Shown here: positions 14,234-21,441 of the stretch, piece after piece
How positions within the stretch are numbered: the first letter of the stretch is position 1
How the letters are laid out: each line of letters opens with the position of its first letter
NCBI GenBank assembly: GCA_027490875.1
Contig: JAIXXE010000086.1
Location: 1-21,471, forward strand
Reading direction: 5' to 3'
DNA from: Alphaproteobacteria bacterium
GTDB taxonomy: Bacteria; Pseudomonadota; Alphaproteobacteria; UBA2136; UBA6156
Length of the DNA: 21,471 nucleotides
Made by a program: the position numbers and the translations under genes
The notes under the pieces: model-generated
What the model was told of the DNA's origin: nothing
The model's database searches: none
Seen by the model: the letters and a program-made list of their open reading frames with translations, nothing else

Positions 14234-14284
14234 GGCGGGTAAGGAACTTCCCTAGTGCAAGCCTGCGGAAACGAAGTTCCCGCC
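14234..14284 (+). other. Structured stretch upstream of tRNA-Leu
   Basis: GGAACTTC (14243-14250) pairs with GAAGTTCC (14273-14280), and the outer GGCG (14234-14237) can pair with CGCC (14281-14284) across a bulge. A TTGACA (14216-14221) lies upstream, but no good -10 follows at 17 bases. It could be a terminator of the DUF2256 gene, part of the tRNA precursor leader or a small RNA; I cannot decide. Confidence 0.35.
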
Positions 14285-14323
14285 AGCTGGCCTAAGACAT
14301 CGCGGAGAGACGCGAAAAGGTGT

Positions 14324-14408
14324 GCCCAGATGGCGGAATTGGTAGACGCGCATGGTTCAGGTCCATGTCCGTAACAGGGTGGAGGTTCGAGTCCTCTTCT
14401 GGGCACCA
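14324..14408 (+). tRNA. tRNA-Leu (anticodon CAG)
   Basis: Acceptor GCCCAGA (14324-14330) pairs with TCTGGGC (14398-14404), and CCA is encoded (14406-14408). The anticodon stem CATGG/CCATG (14351-14355, 14363-14367... by pairing) holds the loop TTCAGGT with anticodon CAG at 14358-14360, reading leucine codon CUG. A D-arm (GCGGAATTGGTAGACGC), a long variable arm typical of class II leucine tRNA and a GGTTCGAGTCC T-arm are present. Confidence 0.97.
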
Positions 14409-14484
14409 TGAATTTCTTGTTAAAAATCAATCATATTCAGTTCGGCCAGTACGCTTTGGCACCCGTGTTTGGGGTGTCCACATA

Positions 14485-14520
14485 CCCGCTCCTGTTGCGG
14501 CGATTCAGCGGGGGTTTCTT
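14485..14520 (+). terminator. Probable terminator of tRNA-Leu
   Basis: CCCGCT (14485-14490) pairs with AGCGGG (14507-14512), followed by GGTTTCTT. The loop is long (16 bases) and the T-run short, so support is moderate. Confidence 0.45.
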
Positions 14521-14541
14521 TATGTCTGGTGCTGGCGCTTG

Positions 14542-14570
14542 TTGACGCCGTCGGTAGCATTTGCTAGGGG
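14542..14570 (+). promoter_or_regulatory. atpD promoter
   Basis: TTGACG (14542-14547), a 17-base spacer and TAGGGG (14565-14570) preceded by GC. The start near 14577 gives a leader of about 70 bases. A private promoter fits the separation of atpD from atpHAG. Confidence 0.6.
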
Positions 14571-14649
14571 TGTGCATGGTCGTAGCTCGGCATTCAAAAA
14601 TGCCCTAATGCGGCCCTAAAACGGTCTTGAAACAAGGAACACGCGCTCC

Positions 14650-16116
<1,467 letters not shown>

Positions 16117-16147
16117 ATCAACCCGGGTACACCTAACCCCAACCTTG

Positions 16148-16176
16148 CAACCCCGCTCCAGCGGGGTTGTTGTTTG
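16148..16176 (+). terminator. atpD terminator
   Basis: CAACCCCGC, loop TCCA, GCGGGGTTG, then TTGTTTG. It ends the atpD transcript with no epsilon gene in between. Confidence 0.85.
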
Positions 16177-16199
16177 TGCCAAGCGGCGTAGGCTAGGGG
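16170..16199 (+). promoter_or_regulatory. Promoter of the 16226 gene
   Basis: TTGTTT (16170-16175), an 18-base spacer and TAGGGG (16194-16199) preceded by GC. The -10 equals that of atpD; the -35 overlaps the tail of the atpD terminator. Confidence 0.45.
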
Positions 16200-16225
16200 C
16201 GTTCAATCAACCAAAGGAACGACCG

Positions 16226-16573
16226 ATGAAGACACCAATCATCACTCTCGCGTTACTGGCGCTGGCTGCTCCCGTTATCGCGCAGCCAACCGAGATGGGT
16301 AACCCAGCCGCCGCACGGCAAGCCATGCAGGCCGAACGGGAAGCCCACCGCGCCGACATGAAGGGCAAGCACGAAGCCCATAAGGCCGAAATGAAAGCCG
16401 AGCATCAGGCCCACAAGGCGGACATGAAGGCCAAAATCGAAGCCAAAAAAGGCGAAATAAAGGCGACTCACGAAGCCAAAAAGGCGGAACGCATGAAAAA
16501 GCGTGAAGCCAAAAAGGCCGAACGCGAGGCGATGAAGGCCCAGCGCGAGGCCATGAAGCCCTCCGCCCAGTAA
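16226..16573 (+). CDS. Exported protein of 11-residue helical repeats
   Basis: 115 residues; the ATG at 16226 follows AAAGGAAC and begins a signal peptide (MKTPIITLALLALAAPVIA, cut likely before Gln20). The frame is open further upstream, but only this start gives a sensible gene. After residue ~38 the mature part is six successive 11-residue units, such as EAHRADMKGKH, EAHKAEMKAEH, QAHKADMKAKI and EAKKAERMKKR, each starting with (E/Q)A(H/K)(K/R). The early units carry His at positions 3 and 11; later ones replace it with Lys. Eleven residues make three helical turns, so a long charged amphipathic helix or hendecad coiled coil is expected in the periplasm. No family recognised. It has a private promoter and terminator. 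Confidence 0.8.
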   Translation: MKTPIITLALLALAAPVIAQPTEMGNPAAARQAMQAEREAHRADMKGKHEAHKAEMKAEHQAHKADMKAKIEAKKGEIKATHEAKKAERMKKREAKKAEREAMKAQREAMKPSAQ

Positions 16574-16593
16574 CCTTTGCTGAACCACTCTAT

Positions 16594-16618
16594 CGCCCCC
16601 TTATGGGGGCGTTTTTTT
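16594..16618 (+). terminator. Intrinsic terminator of the repeat-protein gene
   Basis: CGCCCCC, loop TTAT, GGGGGCG, then T7. Confidence 0.95.
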
Positions 16619-16630
16619 ACCTTAATCATA

Positions 16631-16667
16631 GAAAAAGATTAAGGCCGGCGCGTAAGCGCCGGCCTTA
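16631..16667 (-). terminator. Intrinsic terminator of the 16701 gene
   Basis: On the minus strand TAAGGCCGGCGC, loop TTAC, GCGCCGGCCTTA, then ATCTTTTTC. A second hairpin (GCCTCGT at 16676-16682 with ACGAGGC at 16691-16697) lies between it and the stop codon. Confidence 0.88.
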
Positions 16668-16700
16668 TCGGTATCGCCTCGTTGTGGGTTACGAGGCTAT

Positions 16701-17129
16701 TTATGATGCCGAAGGGTAGATCTGTCGCATGGGGGCTCGATAACCATGCGAAACGTTGATTGTTCCTGTTTTGGTATCGATTCGCATATGGGTTTTCCAA
16801 GGGAAAACAGACATTTCAGTTCCACTCATCTCAGCCGCGTTAGCAGCTTCAGCAAGTATCTCATCAGGATGGTAGTCCACCCCGATTGAAAGTCCGTACA
16901 TGCTATGGCGACCACTCGCCAGCTCGGATTCAATGCGCTTGGCCAAGTTGGTCTTGAATGCCAACACGGCCGAACTATCTTGTGGCTTGTGGGTCAACAT
17001 GGCGAGTATACTCGCTATGGGTGAGCCACCTTGTTCTGGGCTGCCATTATCGAATTTTGGATTCTGGATAGCTTCTACCCACCAGACCGCCGCCGCTTCG
17101 GCAATCGCAGCGTATTTCTTGTTGTCCAT
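16701..17129 (-). CDS. Orphan protein, 142 residues
   Basis: The frame opens at 17216, but the ATG at 17129 is chosen because GAGGA lies 5 bases ahead of it and the residues upstream look non-coding. The product starts MDNKKYAAIAEAAAVWWVEAI and contains NPKFDNGSPEQGG, a central helical part with a SGRHSMYGLSIGVDYHPDEIL segment, and a beta-like end (MRIDTKTGTINVSHGY). No signal peptide or membrane helix. The A..A..WW......FDNG beginning vaguely recalls small phage or mobile-element proteins, but I cannot name a family. It has an unusually AT-rich promoter region. Confidence 0.75.
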   Translation of the reverse strand: MDNKKYAAIAEAAAVWWVEAIQNPKFDNGSPEQGGSPIASILAMLTHKPQDSSAVLAFKTNLAKRIESELASGRHSMYGLSIGVDYHPDEILAEAANAAEMSGTEMSVFPWKTHMRIDTKTGTINVSHGYRAPMRQIYPSAS

Positions 17130-17186
17130 GAAGATCCTCATAGGGTTGGGGGAACTAAATCCTACAGAGCGAAAAGGGAAAGTAGA

Positions 17187-17203
17187 CTCCCCGCATGGGG
17201 GAG
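17187..17203 (-). promoter_or_regulatory. Hairpin in the leader of the 16701 gene
   Basis: CTCCCC (17187-17192) and GGGGAG (17198-17203) pair around a short loop inside the predicted leader of about 98 bases. Possible attenuator or stabilising element. Confidence 0.35.
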
Positions 17204-17219
17204 GTTTCCTCACCATGTA

Positions 17220-17300
17220 GGTATAACATCTATATAATACGTATGTAATTCTATTATTACAAGTAATTTTTGTATATAATTTAATAATATCTAATATTAT
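17220..17300. other. Strongly AT-rich intergenic block
   Basis: About 80 bases made almost only of A and T with repeated TATAAT/TAATA steps, in sharp contrast to the GC-rich surroundings. It contains the promoter at 17234-17262 and ends at the stop of the HAD gene. Confidence 0.7.
17234..17262 (-). promoter_or_regulatory. Promoter of the 16701 gene
   Basis: On the minus strand TTGTAA (17262-17257), 17 bases, TATTAT (17239-17234). AT-rich context makes chance matches more likely. Confidence 0.55.
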
Positions 17301-17989
17301 AGTGACTTAGACTGTTTCTCGGCGGCCTCCAGCAACCCCACAACCTCACTTAACGCGTCAATCACCCCAGCCGCGCCAGCCTGCTGCAGGGTGGCGGCAT
17401 GGTTGGGCAGGTAAGGGATGTGGCTGCCGCCCAAAAAGCCGTACACCTTCATCCCAGCAGCCACAGCGGCCTCCACGCCTGCCACGCTATCTTCCAGCAC
17501 CAAGCAATCGGCGGGTGCCACCCCAGCCTTGGCGGCGGCGCGTAGAAAGATATCGGGGGCGGGCTTGCCGTTGGCCACCTCTTCACCCGTGGTGATGGTG
17601 GCGGGGTCAATCAGGCTCTCCAGCCCCGTCACGTGGTACTTTTTACGGGTTTTGGGTAAAGTACTAGAGGTTGCCACGCCAAAACGTTGGCCGCGCTGCT
17701 GTAAGGCTTCCAGCAGGCTATGGGCCCCGGGCATCGCTTGCAGTGTGTTAAACAGCCCCAAGGAGTGGCCCTCGTAGGCCTCTTGCCAATTGGTGGGCAA
17801 GGTCACGCCAAAGGTCTGTTCAATCAGTGCGCCCGTTTCGGGCGGGCGGCGGCCCAGCGTGTGGGTGTAGCACCATGCCATGTCCAGCGTAAGCCCGTAG
17901 TCGGCCATGGTGGTGAGCAGCGCCAAGTTGCCAAGCGGCTCGCTATCCACCAGCACGCCATCGTTATCAAACAGAATCAGGGTGGTCAT
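17297..17989 (-). CDS. HAD-superfamily (subfamily IA) phosphatase
   Basis: 230 residues. Motif I is DNDGVLVDSE (nucleophile Asp8, acid/base Asp10), motif II is the Ser in VATSST (about 108), motif III is Lys in NGKPAPD (about 142) and motif IV is LEDSVAG (Glu-Asp about 166), all in order. A helical cap (about 16-80) is of the type in 6-phosphogluconate, phosphoglycolate or beta-phosphoglucomutase relatives; the substrate cannot be told. The ATG at 17989 lies 6 bases after a TAGGCT -10 with TTGCAG 17 bases above and has no Shine-Dalgarno near it, so it may be leaderless. It lies 90 bases downstream of argR on the same strand. Confidence 0.93.
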   Translation of the reverse strand: MTTLILFDNDGVLVDSEPLGNLALLTTMADYGLTLDMAWCYTHTLGRRPPETGALIEQTFGVTLPTNWQEAYEGHSLGLFNTLQAMPGAHSLLEALQQRGQRFGVATSSTLPKTRKKYHVTGLESLIDPATITTGEEVANGKPAPDIFLRAAAKAGVAPADCLVLEDSVAGVEAAVAAGMKVYGFLGGSHIPYLPNHAATLQQAGAAGVIDALSEVVGLLEAAEKQSKSL

Positions 17990-17995
17990 GCAGGT

Positions 17996-18024
17996 AGCCT
18001 AAGCCGCCCTCCTAAACCCTGCAA
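17996..18024 (-). promoter_or_regulatory. Promoter of the HAD gene, predicted leaderless
   Basis: On the minus strand TTGCAG (18024-18019), 17 bases, TAGGCT (18001-17996), then 6 bases and the ATG. Same geometry as atpH and murI, with a poorer -10. Confidence 0.5.
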
Positions 18025-18079
18025 GCACAGGCCTTCGGTATGGTGAGGCTGGAGTAAGGTTACAAAACTATACGCTATA

Positions 18080-18577
18080 CTATGTGTTTTTGATAAAGGT
18101 GGTATGCGGGAACAGCTGCCGGACTTCGGCACAGGTTTTTTCATAACTTTTATGGGCAAGAGGAAGAATCAGCAACGTATTGCCACCCGCAATGGTACCG
18201 GCCACATGGGGCAGGGCGGCGTCATCCACAAATGTTCCTAAATAGCGGCCGCTGTCGGGCTTGCCCAACACCACCAAGGCGGTGCCGTTGGCGATGATAC
18301 GCTCGGCCAGATGATGCGCAATCGCCTGCCGCGTAACCCTTGGGCTTTGGGCACGGTACAGCACCGTGCCCTTATGCAGGCGGTAGGCAGTCTGGCCGTT
18401 GGGGAGGGTAGTTTTAATCGCCCCAACCCGCCCCAACGCGCGCGAAATGCTGGCCTGTGTAATGTGCACTTGATGCTTGGCCAACTCGCGCTGAATATCG
18501 GCATGGGTCTCGCAAATGCGGGATTGCAAAATCTCTTCCAACAGGGCACGTGTGTCGCGGGTTTTGGGCCTACGCAT
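18080..18577 (-). CDS. argR: ArgR-type arginine repressor with altered ligand motif
   Basis: 165 residues with the ArgR two-domain plan. The N-terminal winged helix includes THADIQRELAKHQVHITQASISRALGRVGAIK (residues 24-55), matching the TQATVSRxL recognition helix. The C-terminal part is the hexamerisation/arginine-binding domain, with VAGTIAGGNTLLIL at 125-138. In characterised ArgR this reads GTIAGDDT, and the two Asp contact arginine; here they are Gly132 and Asn133. The protein may not sense arginine. No arginine genes are adjacent. A clear promoter lies at 18609-18637; the HAD gene is downstream. Confidence 0.88.
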   Translation of the reverse strand: MRRPKTRDTRALLEEILQSRICETHADIQRELAKHQVHITQASISRALGRVGAIKTTLPNGQTAYRLHKGTVLYRAQSPRVTRQAIAHHLAERIIANGTALVVLGKPDSGRYLGTFVDDAALPHVAGTIAGGNTLLILPLAHKSYEKTCAEVRQLFPHTTFIKNT

Positions 18578-18608
18578 CGGGTAGCATGAATCCTAAGGTT
18601 ATAGATGT

Positions 18609-18637
18609 ATAATATAGCGCATATATACCATTGTAAA
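18609..18637 (-). promoter_or_regulatory. argR promoter with a possible operator
   Basis: On the minus strand TTTACA (18637-18632), 17 bases, TATTAT (18614-18609). An interrupted inverted repeat GTATA...TATAC (18607-18628) overlaps the -10 and spacer and could bind the product; it is not a classic ARG box. Confidence 0.6.
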
Positions 18638-18734
18638 GTAATAATGATGCATAGCTGCGTGCACCACCCTGCTTCCAAGGGTTTAATCCCAATCACCTTA
18701 ATGTAACACTCACGTTTAAAAGGAACCACGTTCG

Positions 18735-18992
18735 ATGTGCAACCAGCATGTAGCGAATCGCAGTGAATCACCCATGAACCCTGAGACGAGCCTGAAGGCC
18801 ATTCGGGCTGAAATACCGGTAACCTCGCTGATGAGGTTGCAAGCCGAACTTGACGCCGCATGCGGGCAGGTGGAACAAGGCTCCCCAATCCACACGATGC
18901 TGGCGAATGCAGTAGCGACGCTGGGGGGGTGGGGCCTTAGCCCCAAGCCGCGTAGCGTGCCCCTTAGGTCTCCCGAAAGCGGGAACCCCTGA
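18735..18992 (+). CDS. Orphan small protein, 85 residues
   Basis: The ATG at 18735 has AAAAGGA about 11 bases upstream; an internal ATG at 18774 lacks a ribosome site. The product is mostly helical in its middle (SLKAIRAEIPVTSLMRLQAELDAACGQVEQG) and ends in a Gly/Pro/Ser-rich stretch. No signal peptide, membrane segment or known motif. It is divergent from argR and ends at a perfect palindromic terminator, which supports it as a real unit. Function unknown. Confidence 0.5.
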   Translation: MCNQHVANRSESPMNPETSLKAIRAEIPVTSLMRLQAELDAACGQVEQGSPIHTMLANAVATLGGWGLSPKPRSVPLRSPESGNP

Positions 18993-19010
18993 CGGCATCA
19001 CCAGACGAAC

Positions 19011-19038
19011 GAAGGCCGCCCATGGGCGGCCTTCATTC
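19011..19038 (+). terminator. Perfect palindromic terminator GAAGGCCGCCC-type
   Basis: A 24-base perfect palindrome (19011-19034) centred on CATG, followed by ATTCTT. One of four related GGCCGCC hairpins in the window. Confidence 0.75.
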
Positions 19039-19067
19039 TTGACTCTAACAGGAGTGAAAGTTATAGT
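19039..19067 (+). promoter_or_regulatory. Promoter of the 19109 gene
   Basis: TTGACT (19039-19044), 17 bases, TATAGT (19062-19067). The leader would be about 35 bases. The -35 overlaps the tail of the preceding terminator. Confidence 0.75.
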
Positions 19068-19108
19068 TTGGTACTGCAATTTCCTTTTCTCACACCTTGG
19101 AGAGCAAG

Positions 19109-19510
19109 ATGCCTCTTGTTAATTTCTCTTCTTATGTAAGTTTCGCTGCATCTAAATCTATCGATGGTATCAGGTGCCCGCTTGACGAACCAAGCATCGC
19201 GCTGATCAAGGTTATTCTCTACGGTACCATTGTGCTCGAATCCCAGAATAGTGGGATTATCGAGTTCAGAAACCACCATGATACCATTATCAAAGACAAG
19301 ATGGATGGATCAAGGAAGCGTGGGGTTTCGCTCATCGGAATCTCGTTTGATGTTACGATGTCGTTCAAAACCAAAAAGGGGCAGGCTGACACACGAAGTT
19401 TTGACGACTTCTGCAACTTGGTTCTCGATCGTTGCAGGCAGACGGTCAACACCATTCCTTCGTTGGCAGGAGTGCTGATTGAACGAGAAAGTTTTGCAGT
19501 CGCTGCTTAA
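19109..19510 (+). CDS. Orphan soluble protein, 133 residues
   Basis: The ATG at 19109 follows GGAGAG; an in-frame TTG at 19097 is less likely because it overlaps that site. The product looks alpha/beta with short strands (ALIKVILYGTIVLES, VSLIGISFDVTMSF) and a C-terminal helix region (SFDDFCNLVLDRCRQTV). No signal or membrane segment; no known motif. Base composition is clearly less GC-rich than in the housekeeping genes, which hints at later arrival. It has a good private promoter and faces the 19572 gene across a shared palindromic hairpin. Confidence 0.7.
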   Translation: MPLVNFSSYVSFAASKSIDGIRCPLDEPSIALIKVILYGTIVLESQNSGIIEFRNHHDTIIKDKMDGSRKRGVSLIGISFDVTMSFKTKKGQADTRSFDDFCNLVLDRCRQTVNTIPSLAGVLIERESFAVAA

Positions 19511-19532
19511 ACAGCCGGCTTCGTAACGTGCA

Positions 19533-19554
19533 AAGGCCGCCCATGGGCGGCCTT
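19533..19554. terminator. Bidirectional palindromic hairpin between convergent genes
   Basis: A 22-base perfect palindrome (AAGGCCGCCCA/TGGGCGGCCTT) between the convergent genes ending at 19510 and 19572. T-runs are lacking on both sides, but the position fits termination of both transcripts. Confidence 0.65.
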
Positions 19555-19571
19555 AAGCATGGCGTAGGTGC

Positions 19572-19844
19572 TTAAAAGGGAAAGCACAGCTGATAACCGA
19601 TGAATTTTCTCTCGGTAAGGCTGAATTTTCTTCGAAATTCACTAAAACACAGCGTCACCGCGTCACTTTTAGGTTTTATTTGGAGCGTGAGCATGATCAT
19701 GCCGCCTTTGCGTGTAAACTCGCACACGGCTAGGTTCGTGACTCCAAACAAGGGAGCGATGAGACCGCTTCGTTTATTTTTTTGGCTACTCGCAACAAAA
19801 CTAATGATGTGACTGAGTATTTCAGGCGTCATCGTATCGTGCAT
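19572..19844 (-). CDS. Orphan protein, 90 residues
   Basis: The frame is open from a GTG at 19919, but the ATG at 19844 has GAGGA 5 bases before it and lies about 28 bases after the predicted transcript start, so it is preferred. The ATG at 19877 lies before that start. The product has an amphipathic N-terminal helix (TPEILSHIISFVASSQ), then strands (APLFGVTNLAVCEF, GGMIMLTLQIKPK) and a basic end. The segment G.I..TLQ.KPK....TL..F loosely resembles the second half of the 3172/3662 pair, but not enough to claim kinship. Less GC-rich than its housekeeping neighbours. Confidence 0.6.
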   Translation of the reverse strand: MHDTMTPEILSHIISFVASSQKNKRSGLIAPLFGVTNLAVCEFTRKGGMIMLTLQIKPKSDAVTLCFSEFRRKFSLTERKFIGYQLCFPF

Positions 19845-19878
19845 GGCGTCCTCGGGTAAACGTGTGGAGTTAAACATT

Positions 19879-19907
19879 TCTCTAGCCCAGACCAAGGCAG
19901 GTTGCAA
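19879..19907 (-). promoter_or_regulatory. Promoter of the 19572 gene
   Basis: On the minus strand TTGCAA (19907-19902), 17 bases, TAGAGA (19884-19879) preceded by GC. It decides between start codons, as it lies inside the longer open frame. Confidence 0.5.
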
Positions 19908-20057
19908 GCTCGCAACCACACAGAGCCCAAAAAGGCTTCTAAACCATGACTTTACTGTATTAAATAAAGGAAAAGGGGTTGACGGCTACGGCCAAAACCC
20001 TGTACCGCTGGGCCAATCCAGCTACGTCGCTGGTCTTACTTTTCAGAGGGTCCCCCC

Positions 20058-20936
20058 ATGTGGCTCGGTAACACTTTAATGAACAACGTGACGATTGCTG
20101 GCCCCTTGTTGCTAAGGCCCGGCACAGGCACGTTGGAACTTTCCCCATCAACCAAGCCCGGTATTTGGCTAAAGTGGCTCAAAACGACAGTGCCGCCACT
20201 GCGGTTAGGTCACACTTGCGTACGGACCGCCATGCGGCGGACGCGCGTGGTGCACCCGCAGCACGAAGACTTGCAGCTGGATACGGTTGAACACCTAATG
20301 GCCGCACTGGCGATTGCGGGGATAAGCGCCTGTACGCTGCACGTCCCTACAAATCGGGCAGAAGTGCCATTGCTCGATGGAACGGTGGAGGCCTACCTGA
20401 AGCTGATTGAAGCCGCAGGGGGGACGCGTGAACTGCCAACACCGCAGGCGCCCTTGGTCTTGCACCAGCCCGTAGAGTATAAGCATGGTTGGCAACGCAT
20501 CAGCCTGACCCCGCTTAAAGCTGATCAAACCGCGCCACGCCTGACATGCGCCATCAACTTCACCAACAACCTGTGGGGCTGGCGGCAGATTGGCCAACAG
20601 GAGGCGGTGGTGGAATGGCACGACCTTCGGGCTGAAGCCTAGCCTAAATCGTTTGGGCTGGCCTGGCAAGGGGCATGGGCCTGGCGGCTAGGGTTGCTTC
20701 ACCGCAATCCTGCCGAGCTTGGGGCCCAATACCGCTTTAACGGCATCCTTGCGAACGCATTGGACCACCCTGATGCCGCCCGTGAAGCTGTGCTGCATAA
20801 GGCGCTGGACTTCTTGGGCGATCTGTTTGCCGTAACCGGCGGTAACCTGCCCGTGGCCAACTACGAGGTGGTGTGCGGCAGCCATGCCTTTCATGTAGAG
20901 GCTGCCCAGCACTTTGAGCGGACTGGTTTCGCCTAG
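20058..20936 (+). pseudogene. lpxC: lpxC (UDP-3-O-acyl-GlcNAc deacetylase) interrupted by an in-frame amber codon
   Basis: One reading frame of 292 codons, near the usual LpxC size, is broken once by TAG at 20640-20642 (codon 195). LpxC commits UDP-acyl-GlcNAc to lipid A synthesis. Before the stop are DTVEHLMAAL (Glu78 and zinc ligand His79, the E. coli numbers) and EVPLLDG. After it are KSFG (for TFG of the RARTFGF motif), HKALDFLGDL (His247, Lys248, Asp251) and GSHAFH (His276). All catalytic residues are therefore present but split by the stop. The N-terminus lacks the usual GLHSG motif. AGAGGG precedes the ATG. A 194-residue product would lack two zinc ligands. Either a young pseudogene, a sequencing error or a suppressed stop. 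Confidence 0.85.
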
Positions 20937-20989
20937 CCTGACACGGCCATGATAGGGGCCTTGCTTACGATCACTACGAGCCAACACAA

Positions 20990-21023
20990 CAAGGCCGCCC
21001 TCATCAGGCGGCCTTGAATTTTT
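20990..21023 (+). terminator. lpxC terminator, GGCCGCC-type hairpin
   Basis: CAAGGCCGCC pairs with GGCGGCCTTG around CTCATCA, followed by AATTTTTG. The loop string CCCTCATCAGG also occurs, reversed, in the hairpin at 6921-6953. Confidence 0.85.
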
Positions 21024-21032
21024 GATACTGCA

Positions 21033-21058
21033 TTAAAAATCCCCACCTGCGCGGGGAT
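21033..21058 (-). terminator. rpsO terminator
   Basis: On the minus strand ATCCCC, an 8-base loop, GGGGAT, then TTTTTAA. It faces the lpxC terminator. Confidence 0.75.
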
Positions 21059-21070
21059 AAATTCGGTTAC

Positions 21071-21095
21071 CAGAAATTTGCCAAGCAAATTTCTG
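21071..21095 (-). other. AT-rich hairpin just after rpsO
   Basis: CAGAAATTTG (21071-21080) pairs perfectly with CAAATTTCTG (21086-21095) over a 5-base loop, 8 bases past the rpsO stop on the minus strand. Without a T-run it looks like an mRNA processing or protection element rather than a terminator. Confidence 0.5.
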
Positions 21096-21102
21096 ACCTC
21101 AT

Positions 21103-21372
21103 TTACTTCCGGAGGCCCAGAGCTTCAATCAGTTTGGCGTAGCGCTCGGTGCTGCCTTTTTTCAGGTAGTCGAGCAGGCTGCGACGGTTGCTAACCAGCA
21201 TCATCAGGCCGCGGCGGCTGTGTTTGTCTTGCTTATGAGTCTTAAAATGCTCGGTCAGGTTGCGGATGCGCTCGGAGAGAATCGCCACCTGTACTTCGGG
21301 GCTGCCGGTGTCGCCTTCCTTGGTGGCATATTGCTTAACCAGTTCGGCCTTGCGTTTTACGGTGATAGACAT
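21103..21372 (-). CDS. rpsO: 30S ribosomal protein S15
   Basis: 89 residues, the normal length. S15 binds 16S rRNA at the central domain junction early in 30S assembly. Family motifs are intact: GDTGSPEVQVAILSERI (residues 20-36), LTEHFKTHKQDKHSRRGL (39-56) and RRSLLDYLK (63-71). The ATG at 21372 is preceded by AAGGAAA. pnp, the common downstream neighbour, is absent; terminators follow instead. A strong hairpin lies upstream at 21410-21441. Confidence 0.98.
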   Translation of the reverse strand: MSITVKRKAELVKQYATKEGDTGSPEVQVAILSERIRNLTEHFKTHKQDKHSRRGLMMLVSNRRSLLDYLKKGSTERYAKLIEALGLRK

Positions 21373-21409
21373 GTGTCGTTTCCTTGTTTCGCGGCCCTTG
21401 GTTCAATCT

Positions 21410-21441
21410 ACACCCCCGCGGGCGCGGGCAGCGGGTGTAGG
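21410..21441 (-). promoter_or_regulatory. Strong hairpin upstream of rpsO
   Basis: CTACACCC pairs with GGGTGTAG around a GC-rich 16-base centre, about 38 bases before the rpsO start on the minus strand. It may end an upstream transcript or form part of an S15 leader; S15 autoregulation through leader RNA is known in other bacteria. No T-run follows. Confidence 0.45.

Noticed and set aside
14320..14619. Open frame across the tRNA-Leu region
   Set aside because: It runs through the tRNA gene and the terminator after it and has no ribosome site or protein-like sequence.
16117..16225. A hidden atpC after atpD
   Set aside because: The interval is too short and consists of the atpD terminator and the next promoter.
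18600..18640. A classic ARG box at the argR promoter
   Set aside because: No TGAAT...ATTCA palindrome is present; only an interrupted GTATA...TATAC repeat was kept as a weak candidate.
19109..19844. A toxin-antitoxin pair formed by the two orphan genes
   Set aside because: The genes are convergent with separate promoters and a shared terminator, not an operon, and neither resembles a known toxin or antitoxin.
20640..20642. Genome-wide reassignment of TAG to a sense codon
   Set aside because: TAG is the natural stop of many other genes in the window (for example clpP, ftsL, atpH), so general recoding is unlikely; only a local effect or mutation remains.
20694..20936. A separate gene made from the second half of lpxC
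   Set aside because: It is in the same frame as the first half, begins inside a conserved LpxC region and lacks a ribosome site; it is better read as the downstream part of one interrupted gene.
21038..21066. A stretch resembling a type I-E CRISPR repeat (TCCCC...GGGGATAAA)
   Set aside because: Only one copy, no spacers and no cas genes; on the minus strand it is an ordinary stem followed by a T-run, placed as the rpsO terminator.
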